DNA from: DASXZH01 sp036502005
GTDB taxonomy: Bacteria; Armatimonadota; Fimbriimonadia; Fimbriimonadales; Fimbriimonadaceae
Assembly (NCBI GenBank): GCA_036502005.1
Contig: DASXZH010000020.1
Span: 45,607 to 109,606 of the forward strand
Length of the DNA: 64,000 bases
Reading direction: 5' to 3'
Both the position numbers and the translations under genes were made by a program. Positions 33,063 through 40,621 of this stretch are shown piece by piece. Within the stretch, counting starts at the first letter, position 1. Every line of letters starts with the position of its first letter. The notes under the pieces were generated by a model. That model ran no database searches. It saw only the letters and a program-made list of their open reading frames with translations, and was not told the origin of the DNA.

Positions 33063-34361
33063 ATGGATAACGAGGACCTCGACTTTAGCACCTACTTCGC
33101 CGGCTTCAAGCGCGACAAATACAAAATCTATCTGTGTGCCATATTTTTTGGCCTCGCTGCGCTGGCTTTTACGTATTTCGTTCCTCCGGTTTACGAATCT
33201 AGCATCGTATATATCTTCCCGATTAAAGACTCGGAAAACGCCGGCGGCTTAGGCGCCGTTTTAGGTGGAGGCAGCTCGGGCTCGGGGCCCGCGATGCTGA
33301 TCGTAAAGGGCCTCATCGAGGCTAAGTCAACACCCGAGTTCGTGGCCGACCATTTGCCTGCAAACCTTAAATCTCAGGTTCCGGAAAAGGATATTGAAAA
33401 GTCCATAAAGGTTGTGTACGACGAAGATGCAGCCCAACTAGAAATAGACACTTTTTGGCCCAAAAGCAAGGAGATTTCCTTCGAGCTCCTGCAGTTGGTG
33501 GAGATGGCGATGGAGCATTACAATAAAGGTTCCTACATCTCAATTGCAAACCAGAAGGCAGAAATGCTTGCAAGTGCCGTTAAGGATAGAGATAAGGAGC
33601 TAAAGAAAGCGGAGAATGACGTCTTGGTGTTCCAGAAGAAGGCTAAAACTGTTTCTGACCCTGCTAACCCCTTTAACACTCAATATGTTTCGAAGCTGAA
33701 AGATGCCCAATATCAATTAGACAATATCGAACACCAAATAGACATCACTCAATCGGAAGTGGCGCGCATGGCTGGGAAAGCGTTAGACATGCCCACCGCT
33801 ATACCGCAACAGGAGCAATGGCGAAATCAGTTGACGGCCCAAGAATACGTCCTTTCGCAGTTGGAAGTGACGGACGGTCCCAATGCTCCGGCTGTTGTAA
33901 AGCAAAAGGCGGACATCGAAATCACGAAGAAAAACCTCGTCGACGCCGTTCAAAAATACCTGAACTCAGTTAATCTCAAGGTCGACTCGAATCTTGCTTC
34001 TCTTGAGGCTAACAGATTGATCCTTACGTGGCAGGTCGACTATCTAGGCACCCTTGCGAAAGCAGCCCCAGCGGAAGCAGTAAAGCTACAGAACTTAGTT
34101 CAGGAAGTTTTAGCCCGAGAAGATGCGCTTAAGAACGCGAGAATGAACTATGAGCAAGCCAGGTTAGATGCCGATTCGACGCCAGTTAAGTGGTCGGTTT
34201 TAGTTCCAGGCTACATTCAAGATAAGCCGACCAATAAGAAATATGGCCTTTATCCACTTCTCGGCGTCGTCCTTGGAGTGGCAATCGGATGGATTTGGTC
34301 GGGCCGAAAGCAGTATGTGCTTCTGAAGAAGGAAGTTAGGACTCATAGTAGTTCGGCATGA
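33063..34361 (+). CDS. Wzz-like polysaccharide co-polymerase (chain-length determinant family)
   Basis: A 432-residue inner-membrane protein. Transmembrane helices lie at about residues 26-44 (FFGLAALAFTYFVPPVY) and 392-412 (LYPLLGVVLGVAIGWIW), with a large periplasmic coiled-coil region between them (KAEMLASAVKDRDKELKKAEND). This is the PCP layout. The C-terminus is short and has no tyrosine-kinase domain, and no separate kinase gene is in the window. It probably controls chain length with the Wzy-like protein that follows. Confidence 0.8.
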   Translation: MDNEDLDFSTYFAGFKRDKYKIYLCAIFFGLAALAFTYFVPPVYESSIVYIFPIKDSENAGGLGAVLGGGSSGSGPAMLIVKGLIEAKSTPEFVADHLPANLKSQVPEKDIEKSIKVVYDEDAAQLEIDTFWPKSKEISFELLQLVEMAMEHYNKGSYISIANQKAEMLASAVKDRDKELKKAENDVLVFQKKAKTVSDPANPFNTQYVSKLKDAQYQLDNIEHQIDITQSEVARMAGKALDMPTAIPQQEQWRNQLTAQEYVLSQLEVTDGPNAPAVVKQKADIEITKKNLVDAVQKYLNSVNLKVDSNLASLEANRLILTWQVDYLGTLAKAAPAEAVKLQNLVQEVLAREDALKNARMNYEQARLDADSTPVKWSVLVPGYIQDKPTNKKYGLYPLLGVVLGVAIGWIWSGRKQYVLLKKEVRTHSSSA

Positions 34362-34392
34362 AGCCTCCGGTATTTCTTGAGGTTAATCTCGA

Positions 34393-35757
34393 TTGAACTT
34401 TGAAGCAGATGTAAAGAAACTATCCCGTGGCAAGCTTGCCGGGATCTTTCTGTTCATCATTCTAACCGGCTCTTTGGCGGACATCGTTATTCCGCACAGT
34501 TCTTTTTCCCTCACGGACTGCGGGCTAACGGTTGCCGGTTTCACCGTCTTAACTGGGATATTCATGCTTCAGAAGATCCCCAAACGATGGGGGCTCGATT
34601 TCGGCATTCTTACGGTAGGGCTAGTCTTCTCGATCCTTTCCATATTGTCCACTGGCACAGGAATGCAGCTTTTTCGTTACGACTTTCACTCGTCGGATTT
34701 CATTTCAGGCTTTATCCAATATCTTTTTATTTACTGGGCAATGCCCTTAGTGGCGGCCAGGTACCTGCGTGTAGACAACCTATGGCTCTACATGCGAGCG
34801 CTTGTTGTTGGCTATTCCATCCCTCTTGTAGCAATGCCGATGTCCTTGCTGCCGCATGTGCCCGGCTTTATCACGACCGCATTTTTCCAATATGGACGGG
34901 CCCGAGCGACTTACGAAAACCCAAACTCTTTTGGTTCGATCTGTGTTGTCGTTCTCCCCGTGATTTTGACGATTGCCATATGCGACCCTTCGAGAAAGTG
35001 GCGATACATCGCTATTGGGGCCACCGTTTTAACGCTCGCCAATATGATCATGACGGTGTCGTTCGGGGCCTTCGGAATACTGGCTTCCATTACGATCGTG
35101 AATGCGGCCCTCTGGTTGATCCTTAAAAAGCATCCTATGAGAAAGGGCTGGCGAAGAATGTTAGGCATTACTGTGTTTGTGGTCGCCGTCGCGACTGGCG
35201 TCATCGCACTTGCGAGTACAAAACTTCCGGCTGGAATTAAGGAACGAATGGGTGTCGTGATCAGCATGGTCGAGAAAGGCGACATCCGAGAAACCAAGAT
35301 TGGAAGCGTTCACATAAGAACTAACCTAAACAAAGAAGCAGAAACCTTTATCTCCCAGCGCCAAGGCGGGATCTACGGGCACGGCTTGCGGCAATCACCG
35401 TATATGTCCAGATTCAACGTGAACGTCCACAACGAGTATCTGCTGTTATGGATAGAGGGCGGCATCTTCTTGCTACTCACCTTTATCGTTTTTTTCCTGA
35501 TCCTAATACGTAACTGCATAGCGCTCATGCGCGTGTCGAACATGGTTGGCAATGCATTTGCACTTTCGCTTCTGGCAATTATTGCGTTTGGATTTACAAA
35601 TCCCGAGTTTTATTTGCGCTACTGGTGGGTGCCCCTCATCCCCCTTTTCAAGAACTGGTCGCAGGCTACCCGTTATGAGCGCAAGCCAGAGCCTGCCGAG
35701 GGCGAAAACGAACCATCGCCAGCGCTCCCTTTAGAGCTTTCTACAACCTCACCTTAA
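34393..35757 (+). CDS. O-antigen ligase/polymerase-like membrane protein (Wzy candidate)
   Basis: A 454-residue protein from a TTG preceded by GAGG at 34379-34382. There are about 11-12 predicted transmembrane helices. The large loop before the last helices (GGIYGHGLRQSPYMSRFNVNVHNEYLLLWIEGGI) contains the GxGxxxxP...HNxYL pattern of the O-antigen ligase/polymerase superfamily. Since it is 31 bases after the Wzz-like gene, Wzy function in polymerising repeat units in the periplasm is the best guess. Ligase function cannot be excluded. Confidence 0.8.
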   Translation: MNFEADVKKLSRGKLAGIFLFIILTGSLADIVIPHSSFSLTDCGLTVAGFTVLTGIFMLQKIPKRWGLDFGILTVGLVFSILSILSTGTGMQLFRYDFHSSDFISGFIQYLFIYWAMPLVAARYLRVDNLWLYMRALVVGYSIPLVAMPMSLLPHVPGFITTAFFQYGRARATYENPNSFGSICVVVLPVILTIAICDPSRKWRYIAIGATVLTLANMIMTVSFGAFGILASITIVNAALWLILKKHPMRKGWRRMLGITVFVVAVATGVIALASTKLPAGIKERMGVVISMVEKGDIRETKIGSVHIRTNLNKEAETFISQRQGGIYGHGLRQSPYMSRFNVNVHNEYLLLWIEGGIFLLLTFIVFFLILIRNCIALMRVSNMVGNAFALSLLAIIAFGFTNPEFYLRYWWVPLIPLFKNWSQATRYERKPEPAEGENEPSPALPLELSTTSP

Positions 35758-35764
35758 TCGGCTT

Positions 35765-36151
35765 CTAGCGCTTGTGCTTGAATAAGGGCCTCAATAGAAG
35801 CATGTATGCCAGCGTTCCCCCAGCCATCATCATCCGTGCTATTTGGGCCGGGTCCTGAATGGGCCGGAATTGCGATGTGCCATCTTTTAGCTCGATGTAG
35901 CCGATTGGGTTTATGATAACTCCACCGCCCCCACCGCCTTCATCGCCGCTCTTGCCGTGATGGCCAAATCCTCCGCCGAAACCGTAACGAACTTTTGCAA
36001 CGGGTATGACAGTGACGTTCCCTTGGCTTACCGCTTCTCCATAAACAAGCACTGCGCCGGTCTTCGCGCCGACTACTGCGGCTAAGCGATCAACCAACGT
36101 CGCTTCCGCCAGGTCCAATTCTTTATGCACGGCCGCATTTTCTTTAATCAT
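35765..36151 (-). CDS. GerW/YtfJ-family protein
   Basis: A 128-residue protein with the family order: helix, VVGAKTGAVLVYGEAVSQGNVTVIPVAKVRYGFGGG, a Gly-rich segment (GDEGGGGGGVIINPIGYIEL), and a hydrophobic C-terminal helix (MMMAGGTLAYMLLLRPLF). In Bacillus the family includes the spore protein YtfJ/GerW, but members occur widely in non-sporulating bacteria with no known role. GAGGAA precedes the ATG. It stops 7 bases from the convergent Wzy-like gene. Confidence 0.8.
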   Translation of the reverse strand: MIKENAAVHKELDLAEATLVDRLAAVVGAKTGAVLVYGEAVSQGNVTVIPVAKVRYGFGGGFGHHGKSGDEGGGGGGVIINPIGYIELKDGTSQFRPIQDPAQIARMMMAGGTLAYMLLLRPLFKHKR

Positions 36152-36249
36152 GATTATTCCTCACTAGCATAAGTTTGCAGCTAACTCGGTTTAGTTTCGT
36201 GTCAACTCTTTCACCGACTCTTAGCCCGCCATTGATGAAGCCTAAGCAA

Positions 36250-36279
36250 GAGCCCCCGCGAGGTTACTCGTGAGGGCTC
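36250..36279 (-). terminator. Terminator-like hairpin after the first beta-barrel gene
   Basis: A 13-bp stem with one mismatch, GAGCCCCCGCGAG with CTCGTGAGGGCTC, loop GTTA. On the minus strand it follows the stop at 36296 by 16 bases; the following TTGCTT is only a weak U-tract. Confidence 0.5.
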
Positions 36280-36295
36280 CTAAAGACTAGCTCGC

Positions 36296-37477
36296 TTAGA
36301 AGCGATAGCCCAGGCTAAAACCGAAGCTTCCTATCTCTCGAGTTCCTTTCAAATATAGCGTGGGCCTCACAAGGCCGACATTGTTGCCAAAATAGTTGTA
36401 TTGAGCCTCCACAAAGAAACCGCATCTGGCCTCAAGTCCAATAAATGCCTTGGCACCAAAGCGAGTTACTCCGACGTTGGCTTGATCATGAAGATCAATG
36501 TGATAGCCACCGACGCCAACTCCGACGTAGGGTCTAATCTCGGAATCTCGATCTAGCACGTATTGGCGAAAATCGAGCCCTCCTCCATAGAACCTGTAGG
36601 TTGGATGGTCTTGCAAAATGCCAGCCGTATCAATATAGATTCCGGCGGAACTGCCCATGCCGTTGTGCCACAAATCATAGCTCGCGCCAAGAGTTGCAAT
36701 CCCTTGGGTGCCACCTATCGGGCGGGGTGAGTTTGTATTCGTGTCCACGTCGTTCCACTCGATAATGCCGACTTGTACGCGTAACGGCCGATATTGGTGC
36801 ACAGCCGGAGTAGGCGTCTGGACGGCAACTGCCACTGGAGCAGGAGCGGGTACAGGTGCCGGAGCGGGCGCAGGTGCAGGCGCAGGCGCAGGAGCCGGTT
36901 CTGGCGCGGGCGGTGCGGGAGCGGGTTCGGGTGCTGGCGCAGGAACCGGGGCAGGCGCGGGTTCGGGTGCTGGTGCCGGAGCGGGGGCCGGCGCTGGTGG
37001 GGGCGGAGGAGGCGGGGGTGTTGCTTCCGCGTTCGCCTCGACCGGCAACTTCGTCACCATCGGGTTCCCGCATGCCCATCGAAAGACCGGTTTTCCGTCG
37101 TCTGTTTCCCAAACCTTCATGCCGGCTTTGTAATACTGCCAAGTCTGGTGCACGTGGTGGTTCTTTGCGACGCCCCAGACCAAATACTTGCCGGAATGGG
37201 ACAGAGTGCCCAGGTGAACACTGTCATTCACATATCGGGTCAAGTTGCCGCGCGAAGTTCCAACGCACCTTGCCATGTCACTAGCGGTGGCAGGGTGGTT
37301 TTTAAGCTTTGCAAGAAAGATCTCCTTGCTCACGGCGGGGTCGTTAAAGAAGCAGTCTCTGCCGGGAAGTTCGCGGGAAACGCGTGCTACAGAACGATGA
37401 TGTTTGTGTTTTGGGGTCCCAATTGCTGATCCCACGATCGCCACCGTCACGACAACGCCAAGTACCTTATAAAACAT
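36296..37477 (-). CDS. Outer-membrane beta-barrel with Pro-Ala linker and conserved N-terminal domain, paralogue A
   Basis: A 393-residue protein with a signal peptide (about 1-20). Residues about 45-155 form a globular domain shared with the next gene (NHPATASDMARCVG; SGKYLVWGVAKNHHVHQTW; DGKPVFRWACGNPMV) that I cannot name. Then comes a rigid linker of PAPAPEPAPAP repeats (about 165-220). Then comes a C-terminal domain of amphipathic strands ending FGFSLGYRF, the terminal Phe expected for an outer-membrane barrel. This fits an OprF/OmpA-like topology with the periplasmic part at the N-terminus. TATACT lies 8 nt before the ATG. Confidence 0.75.
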   Translation of the reverse strand: MFYKVLGVVVTVAIVGSAIGTPKHKHHRSVARVSRELPGRDCFFNDPAVSKEIFLAKLKNHPATASDMARCVGTSRGNLTRYVNDSVHLGTLSHSGKYLVWGVAKNHHVHQTWQYYKAGMKVWETDDGKPVFRWACGNPMVTKLPVEANAEATPPPPPPPPAPAPAPAPAPEPAPAPVPAPAPEPAPAPPAPEPAPAPAPAPAPAPAPVPAPAPVAVAVQTPTPAVHQYRPLRVQVGIIEWNDVDTNTNSPRPIGGTQGIATLGASYDLWHNGMGSSAGIYIDTAGILQDHPTYRFYGGGLDFRQYVLDRDSEIRPYVGVGVGGYHIDLHDQANVGVTRFGAKAFIGLEARCGFFVEAQYNYFGNNVGLVRPTLYLKGTREIGSFGFSLGYRF

Positions 37478-37485
37478 AATGGCAA

Positions 37486-37491
37486 AGTATA
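37486..37491 (-). promoter_or_regulatory. -10-like TATACT 8 nt before the ATG
   Basis: Minus-strand TATACT, then TTGCCATT, then the ATG at 37477. The predicted leader is about 2 nt, again close to leaderless. Confidence 0.45.
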
Positions 37492-37583
37492 GGCAGATGA
37501 GAATTTTCTGCGGGTCCGAAAATCTATTGACGAATACCGGGTTTATCGTCGGCGTCTAAGGTGGCAACTAATCATAAAATTGC

Positions 37584-37615
37584 AAAAAACCCCCGCGAGT
37601 GTTAGCTCGCAGAGG
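37584..37615 (-). terminator. Intrinsic terminator after the second beta-barrel gene
   Basis: On the minus strand CCTCTGCGAG pairs with CTCGCGGGGG across loop CTAACA (10 bp including two G-U), followed directly by TTTTTT. It lies 25 bases after the stop at 37640. Confidence 0.8.
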
Positions 37616-37639
37616 TCCTTGCATTTACTAAGTAGTTCT

Positions 37640-38761
37640 CTAGAAGCGATAGCCCAAGCTAAAGCCAAATGTGCCTAAATCCCGACTTCCGGAAATGGGC
37701 GGTGCCGGGCGTACAAGAGTCAGCTTGTTGCCGAAGTAGTTGTACTGAACTTCGATAAAGAAACCGCATCGGGCCTCAAGACCGATAAACGCTTTTCCTC
37801 CAAAGCGAGTTGTTCCATTGTCCCTCTCGTCTCGAACATCGATTCGGTAACCGCCAACGCCAACTCCGACATAAGGTCTAACCTCAGAGGACCTGTCGAC
37901 GACATACTGCCGGAAATCGAGTCCCCCGCCGTAAAACTTATAAGTTGGGTGGTTTTGCAAAACGCCGGCTGTATCGAAATACAGGCCAACGGAGCTTCCC
38001 ATGTCGTTGTGCCAGAAATCGTAGCTGGCACCTAAGGTGAAGATTCCCTGGATTTCGTCATCCGCATTGTTCCAATCGATAACCCCGGCTTCCAATCTGA
38101 ACGGACGATATTCGTGCGTAATCATTACAGGGGCGGGAGTGGCAGGAACAGGTGCCGGTGCAGGCGCTGGAACCGGGGCCGGCGCTGGCTCAGGGGCGGG
38201 GGTTGGCGCAGGCGCGGGTTCCGGTGCTGGAGCGGGTGGTGGCACGGGTGCCGGGGCCGGCGCTGGTTCAGGAGCGGGGGCTGGGGCAGGTGCCGGTGCA
38301 GGAGGGGGTGGCGGCGGAGGGGTGCGGGCAACCACTGCCATAGCTTCCGCGGGTAACTCGGTCACCATCGGGTTTCCGCAAACCCATCGGAAAATCGGCT
38401 TTCCATCGGACGTTTCCCAAATCTTCATGCCTGCTTTGAAATAGTGCCAGCTTTGGTAAATACGGTTGGCTTTGGTAAGGCCCCAAACCATGTACTTGCC
38501 TGAGTGCTCCAGCTTTCCTAGTTGCACATGATCCTCAACAAATTTGATCAGGTCGTCGGAAGATACTTTTACGCACCTGGCCATCTCCTTTGCGGCAAAA
38601 GGATGGTTGTGGAGCGCGTTTACGAATGCTTCCTTGGTTGAGTATTGACTGTAAAGGAAAGCGTCCCGCCGCACGTAATGATGGGGCTTGTGCTTGGTGG
38701 CAGCCGACGCTGATCCGGCGATGGCAACGGCCACCAAGAGGGGGAGTACTCTATAATGCAT
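37640..38761 (-). CDS. Outer-membrane beta-barrel with Pro-Ala linker, paralogue B
   Basis: A 373-residue tandem paralogue of the 36296-37477 product with the same layout: signal peptide (ends GSASA), the unnamed domain (NHPFAAKEMARCVK; SGKYMVWGLTKANRIYQSW; DGKPIFRWVCGNPMV), a PAPAP/PEPAP linker (about 145-210) and a barrel ending FGFSLGYRF. The barrel halves are nearly collinear (FYGGGLDFRQYV; RPYVGVGVGGY; FIGLEARCGFFIEVQYNYFGN). The two genes are separately terminated and probably separately transcribed. TACTAT lies 6 nt before the ATG. Confidence 0.75.
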   Translation of the reverse strand: MHYRVLPLLVAVAIAGSASAATKHKPHHYVRRDAFLYSQYSTKEAFVNALHNHPFAAKEMARCVKVSSDDLIKFVEDHVQLGKLEHSGKYMVWGLTKANRIYQSWHYFKAGMKIWETSDGKPIFRWVCGNPMVTELPAEAMAVVARTPPPPPPPAPAPAPAPAPEPAPAPAPVPPPAPAPEPAPAPTPAPEPAPAPVPAPAPAPVPATPAPVMITHEYRPFRLEAGVIDWNNADDEIQGIFTLGASYDFWHNDMGSSVGLYFDTAGVLQNHPTYKFYGGGLDFRQYVVDRSSEVRPYVGVGVGGYRIDVRDERDNGTTRFGGKAFIGLEARCGFFIEVQYNYFGNKLTLVRPAPPISGSRDLGTFGFSLGYRF

Positions 38762-38767
38762 GATGCC

Positions 38768-38773
38768 ATAGTA
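38768..38773 (-). promoter_or_regulatory. -10-like TACTAT 6 nt before the ATG (candidate leaderless promoter)
   Basis: Minus-strand TACTAT, then GGCATC, then the ATG at 38761. No ribosome-binding site is present. Confidence 0.45.
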
Positions 38774-38838
38774 TGGCAGGATTGATAAATTTGTAGGTCG
38801 CAGAAACCGTGAATAGTTACCGGCATTTACGTCAAGTT

Positions 38839-39144
38839 TTAGATGCTGATGTCCAGGTGGTTTCCAAGACCTGTCTGCGACGCAGCCGAGTGGCTCTGAT
38901 CTTGCTTATCTTTGGCCTGTTGTTGAGCTTTTGTCTCTAACGTATTCTCGAGGGTGTCCAACTTCGTGGTGAGACGGCCTACTATAGCCTTCTTAGTTGC
39001 CGGATCGGTTGTTGGGCATGTTGACCAGTCCTGAATCTGGCTCTTCAGGGTGCGAACTTCGACGTCACTCGTAACCGCCGGATTCGAGTTCTTAGCAGAC
39101 GTAGCGGAGCCGCTTGTTGCAGAAGAAATCGCTGTAACACTCAT
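38839..39144 (-). CDS. Small FlxA-like coiled-coil protein of unknown function
   Basis: About 101 residues from ATG 39144, chosen because AAGGG lies just upstream; an ATG four codons earlier has none. A Ser/Thr/Ala-rich N-terminus is followed by a charged helical region (VRTLKSQIQDW; KKAIVGRLTTKLDTLENTLETKAQQQAKDKQ). The arrangement resembles FlxA-like proteins, but the match is weak. No signal peptide. Function unknown. Confidence 0.5.
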   Translation of the reverse strand: MSVTAISSATSGSATSAKNSNPAVTSDVEVRTLKSQIQDWSTCPTTDPATKKAIVGRLTTKLDTLENTLETKAQQQAKDKQDQSHSAASQTGLGNHLDISI

Positions 39145-39229
39145 GGCCCTTGTCAATCATTGGCAATTAGACCAGGTCGGTACCCCGGCAATCGTGCCAG
39201 CGTTATGTTAATGTTTATGCTGCAAACCT

Positions 39230-40528
39230 CTACCTCTGCCCGAGTTTCCGCCGAAGCGACTCGCATTCCAACCAATACTCTGAAGCAATCCTGCTCACCT
39301 CCGAAGGCTCGCAATTGGTTGAGAAAGTTATAGAGAATCGGCACGGACCGCCCGGAGCAACAAACCGAAAGTGGTTACCTATGCGGGGGATATTCCAGAT
39401 CACTCCCAGCTCATTCGGCGCCCAAACGACGTCTGTCGCGCATTCCAGACTAATCGGAGTGACAGTTCCTTGGGCGTCAACTAGTTCGGTTTTCGTTACT
39501 AAAAACTGGCCAGGCCAATCCGAGAGCTGGCCCTCAATCAAGGTTCCTCGCGGGGCTTTGAAAGCAAGTTCAAGGGTTTGTGGCTTTCTCTTTAACAAGT
39601 AGATGGCTTCCCATTTCTGCTGCCCGTGAGCCGAATTGTGGATGAGCCGGAGCGTTGACGATAGCGTCTTTTCATAAGGCGGCAAAGTCCACCAAAACTC
39701 GAACTCGGTCCACTGGCGATTTATTTCTTTCGTAAACTGGCCCTGGTCCAATGCTTTTGGACCGCCGGCCACCTTTAAACAAAGCTCGTAGGCTAACTTA
39801 ATAGCAGGATTTAGCGAATCAAGCTCCGCGTCAGAATGCATTCCGTGGTTTAGGGCCTCCTTTGAGGTGGTTTTCAGACCTTCCCATGCGGAATCCGGTA
39901 TCTCCAATTCTGGATAAAGGTCTAGAACCGGTTTCAACGATTCGGCTGGGCTCCGTAAGAATTGCTCGTAGCTCACCACGCGCGTCCTCAGCCGGGTTGA
40001 AGCATGAAGGGTCGCCATCGTGTGCTGAAGCCACATTCCCAAGGCCCACCGAGCAGGCGCCCCAAAGCGCTTGCTAAAGGAGGTCGCCGCATTAAGTGGA
40101 TTACGCACGCAAATGACCAGTGTGGGAGCCATGCCCATCTCGGCCAAGGCGTGCTCGTAAACGGGCAGCAGCAGCGAGATTCTCGGATCCTTGAGGACCC
40201 AATGCTTCCTCCCTCCGAAATGTTTGCCGATAAGAATCTTCAGTTGCGAGATGGCGACCGGCGTGCCATCGTATTCTGGCCAATCTGCGGGGCAAAGGGC
40301 ACAGATGTCATTCATCATGCCCAACCAAGCCCTCAACCGATCGTTGGCGTTCGCAAAATCGGAAAGCTCGAAATAGCCTTCCGGATTGCCATTATCCGGT
40401 TGAATTAGTTCAGATGGCTCACCTCCATAAAAGCCAAGCTTTTGAAGCGAGGAGGCAACCGCAGAGGTTCCGGAACGCCCCATTCCGACGACGAGAATTG
40501 GAGCCGCTGAACTCTGCACAAATAACAT
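39230..40528 (-). CDS. Sulfotransferase-family protein
   Basis: A 432-residue protein. The N-terminal PAPS 5'-phosphosulfate loop is GMGRSGTSAVASSLQKLGF. VICVRNPLNAATSFSKRFG is the 3'-phosphate-binding element, and HWVLKDPRISLL is also typical of bacterial sulfotransferase_3-like enzymes. After about residue 280 an extra beta-rich domain of unknown fold follows. It would transfer sulfate from PAPS to a carbohydrate or small molecule. It diverges from the halogenase pair across about 93 bases that contain a LacI-type operator, suggesting joint use in tailoring a metabolite or glycan; this is inference. Confidence 0.8.
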   Translation of the reverse strand: MLFVQSSAAPILVVGMGRSGTSAVASSLQKLGFYGGEPSELIQPDNGNPEGYFELSDFANANDRLRAWLGMMNDICALCPADWPEYDGTPVAISQLKILIGKHFGGRKHWVLKDPRISLLLPVYEHALAEMGMAPTLVICVRNPLNAATSFSKRFGAPARWALGMWLQHTMATLHASTRLRTRVVSYEQFLRSPAESLKPVLDLYPELEIPDSAWEGLKTTSKEALNHGMHSDAELDSLNPAIKLAYELCLKVAGGPKALDQGQFTKEINRQWTEFEFWWTLPPYEKTLSSTLRLIHNSAHGQQKWEAIYLLKRKPQTLELAFKAPRGTLIEGQLSDWPGQFLVTKTELVDAQGTVTPISLECATDVVWAPNELGVIWNIPRIGNHFRFVAPGGPCRFSITFSTNCEPSEVSRIASEYWLECESLRRKLGQR

Positions 40529-40572
40529 GATACACCGTGCAAACTTGAAGCTAAACGAGAGTAATTGCTATT

Positions 40573-40590
40573 TGATATACCGATGTATCA
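40573..40590. promoter_or_regulatory. LacI-type operator, site 1 (halogenase/sulfotransferase intergenic)
   Basis: TGATATACCGATGTATCA, an 18-bp palindrome with central CG and 7 of 9 paired positions. It is almost identical to sites at 46436, 46458, 50848 and 57984. It overlaps an upstream in-frame ATG of the halogenase frame, which supports the downstream start at 40622. Confidence 0.65.
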
Positions 40591-40621
40591 AAATGACCAC
40601 CAGGCCGGAATAGAACGTTCG

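Noticed and set aside
36708..37133. Plus-strand Gly-Ala repeat frames opposite the barrel genes (also near 38037-38444)
   Set aside because: They are the antisense reading of the PAPAP linker codons; the minus-strand frames have signal peptides and conserved domains in two paralogues.
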